Positions 9,420 through 17,943 are shown, counted from the first letter of the stretch. The stretch: DNA of 64,000 bases from Leisingera sp. ANG59 (GCF_013317235.1 NZ_WLCM01000004.1:347531-411530), one strand, 5' to 3'. The notes: generated from the sequence alone by a model not told the origin. A program made the numbers and translations.

Positions 9420-10649
9420 CTAGTGAAAGGCTTGGCCTAGGGGATGAGCATTCGGGGCCTCTGACGGCGGGCGAACCGGGGCTTGCGGAGCCGCCGCGCC
9501 AGGGCCGAGCAGCTGGCGGTGCGCGATCCACCCCCGGGTCATCCACAGGGCGGCGGCGGCAGGCTCCTCTGCAGCCTGCAGCAGGTCTTGTACTGACAGG
9601 CTCAGCCGGGCAGCGTCGTGCTGGGCGGTCACTCTCAGGCGGTCGCCGGCCTTTGCCGTTTCCGGATGGTCCAGCAGGAAGGCAGTGCGCCCCCAGTGGC
9701 CGCCGGAGTGCAGCCCGTTCGCCACCTGTATGCCGGGGGCCAGATCCATTTCAAAGCTGACCAGCACCGCGTGGATGCTGCCTGCCGCGGTGCAGGCGAG
9801 TTCCGTTGTGCTACGCGCCGGATTGATGTCCGGCCGGGTGAAGTCAAACGCGAACAGTTCTGTTACCGGGCCCAGGGGGCGCAGTCCGCAGGCTTCGAAA
9901 TCGTTTGGGGTAAGCTGCGCGACGCGCGCAAAGCGGTGAAAGGCGCTGAGGTCGAAGCCCTCAGCCTGCTGCGGGCGCCAGAGGTCCAGCAGCTGGCGGC
10001 TTTCTACCGGCTGGGCCAACAGCGTTCCTTGTTCCGGGATCGCGCGCGCGTCTGGCTTGGCAAGCGCGGCCATGGCATGGGTGAGTGTGGCAAGCGCGCC
10101 TTCGCCGAGGAGAACGGTGTCAACGATTTCCGAGATCACCACATCTGCCCGCTCCGGAATATCCTCGCCCACCACAATGTCATGCGACCACTTCGGGATC
10201 ACCGTGATGCGGTCGCTCAGGCCGTTGTCCGCGATCACTTGCGTCGCGGCCTGGGCGATCAACGGCTGCTGCTCGCAGGTGTAGACATGTTTTGCACCGG
10301 CGCGCGCCGCCAGCATGGCCGTCAAACCGGCGCCGCAGCCGATGTCCAGAACCACGTCGCCGGGCTTGACCTTGGCCTCGAGGGCCCTGGCGTAGGCGCT
10401 GTTACGCGCTGTGTCCGCGAGCATCGGAAAATGCCAGCGCGGAACAAATGTCTGGTGGAGCCGTTCCTGCAAGACCTGTGCTTCGTGGTGGCGGGGATCG
10501 ATGCTGAGAGCTTCGGCGAGGAGCCGTGCGGTCCGGATGCCGCCATCGGTCAGGGGTTCGGACTTTGCGGACTGGAGGAGTCTTTCCGCGTCCCGGGAAC
10601 TGTGATGGCAGGATTCTCGAGCCGGATCAGGTGTTTGTCGTTCAAGCAA
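9420..10649 (-). CDS. PRMT7-like protein arginine methyltransferase homologue
   Basis: A 409-residue SAM-dependent methyltransferase. Motif I is VVLDIGCGAGL (about 99-109) and the acidic post-I residue is in YTCEQ. The PRMT double-E loop is intact: VISEIVDTVLLGEGAL with Glu174 and Glu183. The loop and the following RAIPEQGTLLAQPVES closely resemble the eukaryotic PRMT7 segments (ELFDTELIGEGAL and AVPHRATVYAQLVES, from memory). It may be annotated elsewhere as an L11-type methyltransferase. The first 70 residues are helical and TPR-like. The start is TTG 10649, with GAGGA ten bases upstream. Substrate and activity are unproven. Confidence 0.75.
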   Translation of the reverse strand: MLERQTPDPARESCHHSSRDAERLLQSAKSEPLTDGGIRTARLLAEALSIDPRHHEAQVLQERLHQTFVPRWHFPMLADTARNSAYARALEAKVKPGDVVLDIGCGAGLTAMLAARAGAKHVYTCEQQPLIAQAATQVIADNGLSDRITVIPKWSHDIVVGEDIPERADVVISEIVDTVLLGEGALATLTHAMAALAKPDARAIPEQGTLLAQPVESRQLLDLWRPQQAEGFDLSAFHRFARVAQLTPNDFEACGLRPLGPVTELFAFDFTRPDINPARSTTELACTAAGSIHAVLVSFEMDLAPGIQVANGLHSGGHWGRTAFLLDHPETAKAGDRLRVTAQHDAARLSLSVQDLLQAAEEPAAAALWMTRGWIAHRQLLGPGAAAPQAPVRPPSEAPNAHPLGQAFH

Positions 10650-10965
10650 CTTTTATTTTTCCTCATTTGAAGCAAATGCCGTTGAATGGCATAATCGTCT
10701 TGGGCATCTAACAAATGGTGAAGGAGGCGCGCGGTTTGCGCGAATGTCCTGTCATCGCGTCCGGCCGGTGCCGCTGCCCCAGCGGCTGGCGGCTTCCGGA
10801 CGGCTTTTCACCAGACGGAACGAGGGCTGATCCCGCACTGCAGGCACGACCGTTGCACCGCGGCGGGTCTTGGGGCATATGTGCGCCACGGCATAGCCTG
10901 CCCGGATGTTACCCTCTTGCCGTGGCGCACACACACGCCCCGCGAGGAAGGAAAGAGCCACCGCC
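10650..10965. other. Intergenic leader region between prmt and pssA
   Basis: 316 bases without a credible gene. The left part is AT-rich and probably carries the divergent promoter of the methyltransferase gene. The right part holds the long inverted repeat at 10880-10931 and the purine-rich ribosome-binding site of pssA. No phosphatidylserine decarboxylase gene, often next to pssA, is found here. Confidence 0.6.
10880..10931 (+). repeat. 14-bp perfect inverted repeat in the pssA leader
   Basis: TGTGCGCCACGGCA (10880-10893) is exactly complementary to TGCCGTGGCGCACA (10918-10931), with a 24-base spacer. It ends 34 bases before the pssA start. It could be an RNA stem-loop in the leader or a wide dimeric operator. 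No T-run follows, so a terminator is unlikely. Confidence 0.75.
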
Positions 10966-11712
10966 ATGTATGACGCCCCGGAAAAGAAGAAATCCGAATT
11001 TGCGCTGATCCAGCTGATGCCGAACCTGATGACCATCGGCGCCATTTGCGCCGGGCTGTCGGCGATCCGCTCGGCCGTTTTCGGCAATTACGCACTAGCG
11101 GTCATGCTGATCCTGCTGGCGGCGGTTCTGGACGGGCTGGACGGGCGTCTGGCGCGGGCGCTGCGCAGCGTCAGCAAGATGGGGGCGGAGCTGGACTCGC
11201 TGGCCGATTTCCTGAACTTCGGCGTGGCGACGCCGCTGGTGATTTACCTGTGGGCGCTGCAGGACATGCGCGGCATCGGCTGGATCTCGGTGCTGGTGTT
11301 CTCGGTCTGCTGCGTGGTGCGGCTGGCGCGGTTCAATGTTTCTGCCAAGTCAGAGGAAGACGCGCCGAAGCTGCGCAAGGGGTACTTCGAGGGCATCCCT
11401 TCGCCTGCCGGGGCGCTGCTGGCGATGCTGCCGATGTTTGCCTCCTTTGCCTATGGCAGCCGCGAACCGGTGCTGCATGAGCTGCTGATTTGTCTCACCA
11501 TGGTGCTGGTTGGGCTGGCAATGATCAGCCACATCCCGACCTGGTCGCCGAAAGCAGTTAAAATTTCACGTGAGAATGTTAAGTACTTGCTTGTGGGCTT
11601 TGCCTTCATGGCTGCGGCATTACTGACCTATGCATGGACCGTGCTGGTTGTGCTATGCCTCGGCTACCTTGCGATGGTGATTTGGGGGCTGGTTTCCAAG
11701 CCAAAGGGCTAG
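10966..11712 (+). CDS. pssA: CDP-diacylglycerol-serine O-phosphatidyltransferase (phosphatidylserine synthase)
   Basis: A 248-residue polytopic inner-membrane enzyme of the CDP-alcohol phosphatidyltransferase family. The catalytic motif is complete in DGLDGRLARALRSVSKMG followed by AELDSLAD. About seven hydrophobic segments are visible. It makes phosphatidylserine, the precursor of phosphatidylethanolamine. ATG 10966 follows GAGGAAGGAAAGAG; the upstream in-frame extension to 10906 would run through one arm of the inverted repeat. pmtA follows after 25 bases. Confidence 0.93.
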   Translation: MYDAPEKKKSEFALIQLMPNLMTIGAICAGLSAIRSAVFGNYALAVMLILLAAVLDGLDGRLARALRSVSKMGAELDSLADFLNFGVATPLVIYLWALQDMRGIGWISVLVFSVCCVVRLARFNVSAKSEEDAPKLRKGYFEGIPSPAGALLAMLPMFASFAYGSREPVLHELLICLTMVLVGLAMISHIPTWSPKAVKISRENVKYLLVGFAFMAAALLTYAWTVLVVLCLGYLAMVIWGLVSKPKG

Positions 11713-11737
11713 CCCAATACGTCCGGGGAGGGACGAA

Positions 11738-12361
11738 TTGGATATCAAAGCAGTTGAGGAATCATACGCGCGCTGGGCGCCGGTGTATGACAGGACATTC
11801 GGCGCAGTGACGCGCTCTGGCCGCCGCAGGGCGACCCGTTACATCAATTCCCGCGAGGGCAAGGTTCTGGAGGTCGGGGTCGGCACCGGGCTGTCGCTGC
11901 AGCATTACGCGCCGCATCTGCAGGTGACCGGCATCGATTTCAGCCACGACATGCTGAAGAAGGCGCGAGGCAAGGTTCAGGAGCAGGGGCTGAAACAGGT
12001 CGAGGCGCTGCGGCAGATGGATGCCCGGCAGCTGGATTTCCCGGACAATTCCTTCGACACGGTGGCGGCGATGCATGTGCTGTCGGTGGTGCCGGACCCG
12101 GAGAAGGTGATGCATGAGATTGCGCGGGTGCTGAAACCCGGCGGCAAGCTGGTGGTCACCAACCATTTCAAGAGCGGCAAGGGGGTGCGGGCGTCGCTGG
12201 AGAAGCTCTCAGCCCCCCTGGCCAATGTGATTGGCTGGCATTCCGATTTCGCGCTGGAAACGGTGCTGCAGGAGGACCGGCTGCAGGTTGAGGTGCAGGA
12301 GGCCATTCCGCCCTTCGGGATGATGACATTCCTGGTGCTGGGCAAGCAGCAGACCATGTGA
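11738..12361 (+). CDS. pmtA: Phosphatidylethanolamine N-methyltransferase
   Basis: A 207-residue class I SAM methyltransferase of the Rhodobacter-type PmtA group. The N-terminal SYARWAPVYDRTFG is typical. Motif I is VLEVGVGTGLSL, and LKPGGKLVVTNH forms the later strand. It methylates PE three times to phosphatidylcholine at the membrane surface. The start is TTG 11738, preceded by GGGGAGGGA. It lies directly downstream of pssA, so the pair forms a short phospholipid operon ended by the terminator at 12384. Confidence 0.9.
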   Translation: MDIKAVEESYARWAPVYDRTFGAVTRSGRRRATRYINSREGKVLEVGVGTGLSLQHYAPHLQVTGIDFSHDMLKKARGKVQEQGLKQVEALRQMDARQLDFPDNSFDTVAAMHVLSVVPDPEKVMHEIARVLKPGGKLVVTNHFKSGKGVRASLEKLSAPLANVIGWHSDFALETVLQEDRLQVEVQEAIPPFGMMTFLVLGKQQTM

Positions 12362-12383
12362 AACAGCCAGTTTCCGCACTGCG

Positions 12384-12413
12384 GCCCCGGGGGATCCTCC
12401 GGGGCTTTTCTTT
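12384..12413 (+). terminator. Terminator after pmtA
   Basis: GCCCCGG (12384-12390) pairs with CCGGGGC (12399-12405), followed by TTTTCTTT. It separates the lipid operon from the uncharacterised cluster downstream. Confidence 0.85.
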
Positions 12414-12533
12414 GTGCGGCCTGTCTGCAACAGTGCATTTGAAACGGGTGGAATTGCACCGCCCCAGGGGATGTAAAATCCATTTACATCCCCATATCAG
12501 GATCAGGTATTTGACAGGGAAGGAGCGGATGCG

Positions 12534-13616
12534 ATGAGTGTGTCCCAATTTGAGAAAATGGTGGCGGACAGCCAGGAAAAGGTGCGCGAGTCGCAGTCCA
12601 GGATCGAGGCGCTGACCTCGCGCATCGAGGCGGCGCGCAGCAAGATCGAGGCGGGCGAGGATGCCAGTATCGACATTGAAAACGCCACCCTGGAAGACGT
12701 GCACGCGCACACCGAGGTGATGAACGCCAACATCGCCGAGCTGATCATGGGGCTGGATGATGTGACTGCGGCGTTCTCCAAGGATTTCGACGAGATGCGC
12801 AACAAGACCGGCTGGGAGAGCTTTGTCGGCTTCTTCAGCCGCGGCAAGTCGGACTTGATGCGCCAGGAGCGGATGCGCACCGCCAATATCGACGACAAGC
12901 TGCAGGATCTGATTGCCAAGTCGGATGTGATTGTGAAGCTGCTGGAGGGCCAGCTGGCCACCCTGGAAGAACAGCGCGAGAAGGTGCAGGTGAACCTGTC
13001 CGCAACGCTGGACGACCGCGAGTTCACGGTGCAGGAGCTGGAGGGGGTGCGCGCTGAGATCGTGGCGCTGGATCCGCAGATCATCGAGCTGGAGAACAAG
13101 ATTTCGGTCGAGCAGGACGCGGCGGCGCGCACCAAGCTGGAGACCGAGCTGGCCGACATCAACGCCAAATACAACGCGCTGGTGCAGGAGGAGCAGGTGA
13201 AGCTTGCCAAGTCCCAGACGCTGGAGCGCTATATCGAGAAGGGCAAGACCTGGGTCGACAGCCTGCAGAACCAGGCGGCGACGCAGATGGTGCTGATCAA
13301 CAAGCTGCAGACAGACACCCAGCAGCGGGTGGTGCTGTATGACGCGCTGACCAAATCGCTGAAGACCGCGCAGCAGCAGGATGTGGCGCATCGGATCAAC
13401 GAGATCGGCGTGCAGACCGACAAGGAAGCTCAGACCGCGATGGCGGCGATCGGCACGGCGACCAACCAGAAGATGGCCGACATGCTGGAAGCGCATGAAG
13501 GCAACATGGTGTTCGCCCGCGACGTGCTGGAGAAGAAGGCCAAGGCGGATGAACGCTTTGCCCGCCGGTTTGCGGCGATCGTCGAGAAGCACGACAAGAA
13601 CCTGTATGGGGGGTGA
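12534..13616 (+). CDS. TelA-like coiled-coil protein, first gene of an uncharacterised cluster
   Basis: 360 residues, almost entirely alpha-helical with heptad-rich stretches (about 5-45, 115-215, 225-270). There is no signal peptide or membrane segment. A short hydrophobic/aromatic stretch, GWESFVGFFSRGKSD (about 93-107), precedes a long helical region. This order resembles the toxic-anion-resistance protein TelA (KLLGFIPFGDKIEDYF, then helices, by recall), but similarity is remote. The start is ATG 12534. It overlaps the next small membrane-protein gene by 11 bases. With an AAA+ ATPase in the same cluster, a scaffold or remodelling substrate role is plausible but unproven. Confidence 0.7.
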   Translation: MSVSQFEKMVADSQEKVRESQSRIEALTSRIEAARSKIEAGEDASIDIENATLEDVHAHTEVMNANIAELIMGLDDVTAAFSKDFDEMRNKTGWESFVGFFSRGKSDLMRQERMRTANIDDKLQDLIAKSDVIVKLLEGQLATLEEQREKVQVNLSATLDDREFTVQELEGVRAEIVALDPQIIELENKISVEQDAAARTKLETELADINAKYNALVQEEQVKLAKSQTLERYIEKGKTWVDSLQNQAATQMVLINKLQTDTQQRVVLYDALTKSLKTAQQQDVAHRINEIGVQTDKEAQTAMAAIGTATNQKMADMLEAHEGNMVFARDVLEKKAKADERFARRFAAIVEKHDKNLYGG

Positions 13617-13875
13617 GGTTTCATACCGGCGGCCCGTCTCTCTGCTTAAATGGGCTCTGGGAATTGCGGGTCTTGCTATCGTATTCCCCCTGACCTCCTC
13701 AGCACTTTTTCAGTTTGAGATGGAATGGGTAAGAAAGATTGGAGCGGGGTTTGGCTTAGCGGCTTATTTTGTAAGTTTCTTGATGCTGGGACTTTCAGCT
13801 TTGCTTGCCGCTTGGTCCGTCGCTTGGCTGGGGCTTACCTTCGTTCTCAATCGTGCCGAAAGTCAGAAGGACTGA
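13606..13875 (+). CDS. Small two-span membrane protein
   Basis: 89 residues from ATG 13606. Two hydrophobic segments stand out: LLKWALGIAGLAIVFPLTSSALF and AAYFVSFLMLGLSALLAAWSVAWLGLTFVL. The C-terminus is charged (NRAESQKD). It begins inside the end of the upstream coiled-coil gene (11-base overlap), pointing to coupled translation. No family is recognised. It may anchor cluster components to the inner membrane. Confidence 0.65.
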   Translation: MGGEVSYRRPVSLLKWALGIAGLAIVFPLTSSALFQFEMEWVRKIGAGFGLAAYFVSFLMLGLSALLAAWSVAWLGLTFVLNRAESQKD

Positions 13876-13970
13876 CTTCGGTCACGAAAACTGACTGATT
13901 ACCTTTTCCGTTAGTGCAACAAAGAAAAGATTGATGGAAACAGCTAGAGTTGAGTTCGCACGAAACACAG

Positions 13971-14056
13971 GACGGCTCCCGGCCGCGGGTGGGGGCGTAG
14001 CGCCCGCCCGGGGGGGCGGCCGGGCGCTGTCCGTGCCGCAAGCGGCACGTCCGGGA
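13971..14056 (+). repeat. Bipartite structured GC repeat, copy A
   Basis: Two stem-loops in series: AGCGCCCG (13999-14006) with CGGGCGCT (14021-14028), then GTGCCG with CGGCAC around CAAG (14033-14048). A second copy with the same 22-base arm offset and the shared core GCCGCAAGCG lies at 17800-17884 in the same cluster. There is no T-tract. It is probably a REP-like element. Confidence 0.75.
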
Positions 14057-14067
14057 AGGGGAAATGT

Positions 14068-15189
14068 ATGACCGATCCCTCCCGCGACCACGCAGGCCTC
14101 AGCGATACCTTCGCCTCGCGCCGGTATTTCAAGAAGTTCGAGACCATCATCCGGCATCTGACCCGGGTAGCGGCGGCGATGCAGGCGGAGGGGCGGCTGT
14201 CGAAATCCGATGTGAAGGTGCTGACCGCCTACCTGATGCGGCTGAACTTCACCTTCCGTGCGCTGAGCATGAAGTACCTGATGGCCGGCCGCGACACGGG
14301 CCGCTTCTTCGGCAGCCTGGCGATGGACAAGCGCGACAGCGGCTTTCCGGTCGCGGCAGAGCTGATGACCATGGCCAATGACGCCCAGCAGGCGGAGCGG
14401 CACCTGTCCAATATGGCCAGCGAGGAACAGCTAAAGGACGATATGGTGCGCACCATCATCTCGGACCGGGCGGTGCCGTCGAAGCTGCAATTCGCGCTGT
14501 CGCAGCGGCTGTATTATCAGGAGCTCTTGAAGGGGCAGCTGTTCTGGACCCAGAACGATCCGGTCTGCGAATGGCTGGAAAACATCGGCGAGCGGCGGCG
14601 GCGCTTTCTGCTGCACTGGGCGGCCTATGACAGCCAGGTGAACCTGCCGGTGATCTACCTGATGGAGCTGGAGGACAGCGGCAAGGTGGCGCTGCCCAAG
14701 GATGAGCGCCGCTGGCCGGAGGTGCAGGCGCATCTGATGGCGCAGGCGCTGGCGGGGCTGAAACTGGTGACCATTGCCAAGGGGTTTGACGAGGATTTTG
14801 ACGACCTCCACCCCAAGCATCTGCGCCGCTTTCATGTGGGGCCGATGTATTCCTCTGCCTATACCGAGCAGTCCGGGCCGCTGCACCGGGTGCTGGAGGA
14901 GGCGGAGGCGCCCGCGGGCCAGGACTGGGCGCTGGCCTGGACGCTGGAGGAGCTGGAAAGCGAAGACGTGCGAGAGGAGCGCGCGGGCTGGTTCGGCACC
15001 GTGGAGCGGGAGGTCTTTGCGCTTGATCCCTTTGGCGGGTGGGGCGCGGATACCGGTGCAACCCGGACCCAGCGCGCCATCATCCTGCCGCAGCGCCCGT
15101 TTCAGGTGCTGGCAGAGCTGGATCCGCCGGGGTTTGGAGATGTGCAGAAGTTCGTGGTGAGCGAGGCAGGGCAGGTGCTGCGGTATTAA
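14068..15189 (+). CDS. Conserved-looking protein of unknown function (373 aa)
   Basis: A soluble protein without signal peptide or membrane spans, not recognised. The N-terminal part is rich in Arg/Lys and helical (YFKKFETIIRHLTRVAAAMQ). The middle has acidic runs (KGFDEDFDDLHPKHLRRF). The C-terminal part is predicted to be mixed alpha/beta (TQRAIILPQRPFQVLAELDPPGFGDVQKFVV). ATG 14068 is well spaced from GGGAAGGGG; ATG 14064 is out of frame. It lies between the two copies of the structured repeat and in the same direction as all cluster genes. Confidence 0.7.
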   Translation: MTDPSRDHAGLSDTFASRRYFKKFETIIRHLTRVAAAMQAEGRLSKSDVKVLTAYLMRLNFTFRALSMKYLMAGRDTGRFFGSLAMDKRDSGFPVAAELMTMANDAQQAERHLSNMASEEQLKDDMVRTIISDRAVPSKLQFALSQRLYYQELLKGQLFWTQNDPVCEWLENIGERRRRFLLHWAAYDSQVNLPVIYLMELEDSGKVALPKDERRWPEVQAHLMAQALAGLKLVTIAKGFDEDFDDLHPKHLRRFHVGPMYSSAYTEQSGPLHRVLEEAEAPAGQDWALAWTLEELESEDVREERAGWFGTVEREVFALDPFGGWGADTGATRTQRAIILPQRPFQVLAELDPPGFGDVQKFVVSEAGQVLRY

Positions 15190-15223
15190 CACTTGTGCGT
15201 GTTGTGCGTGGGGGAGCCTCCGG

Positions 15224-15248
15224 CAGGAGTATTTTGGCAAAGAAGAAG
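15224..15248 (+). repeat. Dispersed repeat, copy 2
   Basis: CAGGAGTATTTTGGCAAAG followed by AAGAAG, in the gap between the 373-residue gene and the lipoprotein gene, preceded by GCCTCCGG. It differs from copy 3 at only a few positions. Confidence 0.75.
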
Positions 15249-15269
15249 TTTGTACTTGGTGGAGGTTAA

Positions 15270-15605
15270 ATGCGGATTGCGGGCATACTGTCGCTGCTGG
15301 CTTTGACAGCAGGTTGCAGCGGGTACTTGGCTCAGGACTTGGATGAGTTCAAAGCGGAGACTTTAAGCCGCTACCCCGCAGGAAGCAGTGTCGAAGACCT
15401 GCAGCGTGGACTTAGTGGGCGCGGTTTCAAAGAAAGTGGCTCTGCTTTCAAATCAGCACCGCACCGGCCCAAGCCTTTGTCGCATTGCATGCGGAAGAGG
15501 CTGGCTTATGGCTTCTGGGCGGGAGGAAGCCGCTTGGTGTGCTACCGTGCCGAAACAGGGAAAATTGAAGAAATTGAGATTTATCAGTTGGTCGCGGGCC
15601 TCTGA
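15270..15605 (+). CDS. Small lipoprotein
   Basis: 111 residues with a lipoprotein signal: MRIAGILSLLALTAGC with lipobox LTAGC and lipidated Cys16. The mature part has conserved-looking Cys in HCMRKR and VCYRAE. The segment PAGSSVEDLQRGLSGRGF resembles a SmpA/BamE-like pattern only vaguely. GGTGGAGG provides a ribosome-binding site. The ATPase gene follows after 11 bases. It is likely anchored in the outer membrane or on the periplasmic side, so the cluster spans the envelope. Confidence 0.7.
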   Translation: MRIAGILSLLALTAGCSGYLAQDLDEFKAETLSRYPAGSSVEDLQRGLSGRGFKESGSAFKSAPHRPKPLSHCMRKRLAYGFWAGGSRLVCYRAETGKIEEIEIYQLVAGL

Positions 15606-15616
15606 AGGAGAAAGAG

Positions 15617-17554
15617 ATGAGCATTTCAGGCAATCAGATGGAGCTGCGGGAAGAAGACATCCGCAAGCACTACGACGCGGCGGCAGCGATGCTGGAGGGG
15701 TTCGACCACACCCCGCGCATCGCCAAGCCGCAGGCGGAGGGCAAGGCGCCGGAGCGCTCGCCCGGGATTGCCCGCACGCGGCGGTTCCGCTCCACCACGC
15801 CGGGGCTGGTGACGCGCTCCACCGCGCGGCCCGAAGGGGTGCATCTGATTGCCCGCATCGAGGCGGCGGATGAGGATGATCCGCTGACCTCGCCCCTTCA
15901 GGCGACCTTGCAGCACGCCTTGCGCCGGGCGCTGGCGGTTTCGCTGGCGATGGGGGAGGCTTATGCGGATGTGTCCGGCCTCGCGGATCTGAAGCGGGCC
16001 AATCTGGCCGGGTCGCTGGATGCCGCGCGCAAGGGGGAGTTCACCGAACTGCTGGCGGCGGAGGCGCTGATTGCGGCGCATGTGTTTGCCAATGCCGCGG
16101 CTTATCTGCTGGCGCCGCATGGGTCCGAGGCGCAGGCCGAGGTGGGCGAGGCGGAGGAGCTGCTGACCGACAACGCGCCGCTGGCCTTGCACGGGGCGCT
16201 GTGGGAGCTGGACCAGAAGCTGGCGCTGCATGCGCCCGATGATGCGCATCTGATTGCGGCCACTGCGGCCTATGCCGAGCAGCTGATGGAGAAGGCGGCC
16301 TTGCGGGCCCAGAACGCACCGCGGCTGGAGGCGTTCACCGCGGCTTCTTGGCGGGTGGAGGCGGATGACCTGACCATCAATGGCTTTGAACCGGCGGCCA
16401 AGGCGAAGTCCACCACCCTGACGATGGCGTTCAAGAAACCGCATGAGGTGGTGGGCAACCATATCGCCAAATATCAGGCGATGCGGCTGGCCAAGATGCT
16501 GATGGCCTATGATTTCGACCGCCGCCTGAACCCCTTTGCCGAGATGGGCGGCTTCATCTTCACCTTCATGGGGGACGGTAAGCCGGGGACCGGCAAGACG
16601 ACGCTCATTCAGATGATGGCGGGGCTGATCCACGACTATTGCCAGAACGCGGGCTATGCCTTCCGCTATCAGAACTTCGGCATCGACAATATCGACAGCT
16701 ACCAGGGCAAGTCGGGGCAGAATGCCAAATCGTTCATCCAGAACGTGATCGACCCGGGCGTGATCGGCTTTGGCACCATCGACGACATCGACCAGATTGC
16801 GGGCAAGCGCGGCGACCGCCAGTCCTCGGCGGGCCAGCAGGAGGTGACGGCGGTGTTCATGGAGGCCTTTGCCGGCGCCAATACGGTGGTGCGCGGCAAC
16901 TGCACCTTTGGCATGTTCTCCAACTACCCGGAGAATGTGGACGACGCGCTGCGCCAGCGGGCCGGGGCGCGCTTCCTGGTGGACGGGCCGCAGACGCGGG
17001 AGGATTACATCGACATCCTGACGCTGCTCATGGGCAAGAATCACAGCATTCCGTTGGGCGAGCACGATCTTTATGGCGCGCAGGAGATCAAGAAGGCGGT
17101 CGCGCGGTCGTTCGAGGCGCACAACCGCCCGCAGGAGCCGGGGCTGGCGGAGGTTTTTGGCCGGGTGCAGGATCAGATCGGCGAGCTGGATGATCTGGCC
17201 AAGCTTGGCACCTATCTGAAGGCGATCCAGGCAGCGGATGAGCGGTTCACCGGCCGCGCCATCAAGAACATCACCGATGCGGTCAAGGTCCGGGCGATGG
17301 ATTTCGAGCTGCCGGATGAATGGATGGAGAACCCGGAACTGTTCCTGTTCAAGGACTACGAGACCAAATCCGCGATGATTGCCGAGCTGCGGGTGCCGAT
17401 CACGGTCGACATGGTGGTGCAGGAGATCAACCGCTACGCCGACAGCGAGTTCCGCTATGCCGACAAGTCGGATGAGGTGGCGATTGAAAACATGGTGCGC
17501 GACTTCGGCCGCCAGGAAGAGGCGAAGAGGCGGTATCTGGAGGGGCAGGGGTGA
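15617..17554 (+). CDS. AAA+ family ATPase of unknown function
   Basis: 645 residues. The first 250 form a helical, Ala-rich N-domain without recognised family. The AAA module follows: Walker A GKPGTGKT (321-328), Walker B region GFGTIDDID (384-392), sensor-1-like FSNYPEN (434-440) and the arginine-rich ALRQRAGARFLVDGP (444-458) expected to contain the Arg finger. The Walker B core ends DD rather than the common DE. The pattern is closest to classic AAA remodelling ATPases (katanin/CbbX-like second-region spacing); this is inference. It probably remodels the coiled-coil or membrane partners encoded alongside. The next gene overlaps its stop. Confidence 0.8.
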   Translation: MSISGNQMELREEDIRKHYDAAAAMLEGFDHTPRIAKPQAEGKAPERSPGIARTRRFRSTTPGLVTRSTARPEGVHLIARIEAADEDDPLTSPLQATLQHALRRALAVSLAMGEAYADVSGLADLKRANLAGSLDAARKGEFTELLAAEALIAAHVFANAAAYLLAPHGSEAQAEVGEAEELLTDNAPLALHGALWELDQKLALHAPDDAHLIAATAAYAEQLMEKAALRAQNAPRLEAFTAASWRVEADDLTINGFEPAAKAKSTTLTMAFKKPHEVVGNHIAKYQAMRLAKMLMAYDFDRRLNPFAEMGGFIFTFMGDGKPGTGKTTLIQMMAGLIHDYCQNAGYAFRYQNFGIDNIDSYQGKSGQNAKSFIQNVIDPGVIGFGTIDDIDQIAGKRGDRQSSAGQQEVTAVFMEAFAGANTVVRGNCTFGMFSNYPENVDDALRQRAGARFLVDGPQTREDYIDILTLLMGKNHSIPLGEHDLYGAQEIKKAVARSFEAHNRPQEPGLAEVFGRVQDQIGELDDLAKLGTYLKAIQAADERFTGRAIKNITDAVKVRAMDFELPDEWMENPELFLFKDYETKSAMIAELRVPITVDMVVQEINRYADSEFRYADKSDEVAIENMVRDFGRQEEAKRRYLEGQG

Positions 17555-17772
17555 TGGCACTGCTGACCCGCTGGTGGATTTGGATGATCGTGCTGCCTTT
17601 TGCGGCCGGAACGATGCTGTTCTTTTTGGTCACTCGCCAAGGCCTGCCTGAAGACGCCATGTTCTATGCGGCTTGGGGGCAAAGCGTTGGAGCGTTTCTG
17701 CCAATTGGTGTCTTCTGTGGACTGCTTGCTTTGGTAGCGCGCTATGTTCTGCGGAAGAAGGAGGGCCGCTGA
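17554..17772 (+). CDS. Small two-span membrane protein
   Basis: 72 residues from ATG 17554, which shares one base with the ATPase stop (TGATG). There are two hydrophobic segments: WWIWMIVLPFAAGTMLFFLV and SVGAFLPIGVFCGLLALVARYVL. The C-terminus is basic (RKKEGR), favouring a cytoplasmic end. No family is recognised. Coupling to the ATPase suggests that it is a membrane anchor or partner. Confidence 0.6.
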   Translation: MALLTRWWIWMIVLPFAAGTMLFFLVTRQGLPEDAMFYAAWGQSVGAFLPIGVFCGLLALVARYVLRKKEGR

Positions 17773-17799
17773 CGTGAGCGTGTCGCGCAACATGAGGGC

Positions 17800-17884
17800 A
17801 GTGCCTGTCCGCGGGCGGAAGCGGAGCGCCCGCCCAGGGGGGCGGACGGGCGCTGCCCGAGCCGCAAGCGCCTCGGGCGGAGAG
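17800..17884 (+). repeat. Bipartite structured GC repeat, copy B
   Basis: AGCGCCCG (17825-17832) pairs with CGGGCGCT (17847-17854), followed by GCCCGAG (17855-17861) with CTCGGGC (17872-17878) around a loop containing CCGCAAGCG. It matches copy A at 13971 in order, spacing and core sequence. Confidence 0.75.
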
Positions 17885-17943
17885 GTTGTACGCCGGTGTT
17901 CAATATGGGAGCGCAGCTTCCGTATTGCGGAAAGGAGGACTGC

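Noticed and set aside
10715..11008. 97-residue open frame upstream of pssA
   Set aside because: It overlaps the inverted repeat and the start of pssA, has many Cys/Arg/Pro residues and no family similarity.
15626..17560. 644-residue minus-strand open frame opposite the AAA+ ATPase
   Set aside because: The plus-strand frame has Walker A, Walker B and sensor motifs. The antisense frame is His/Arg/Leu-rich with no domain.
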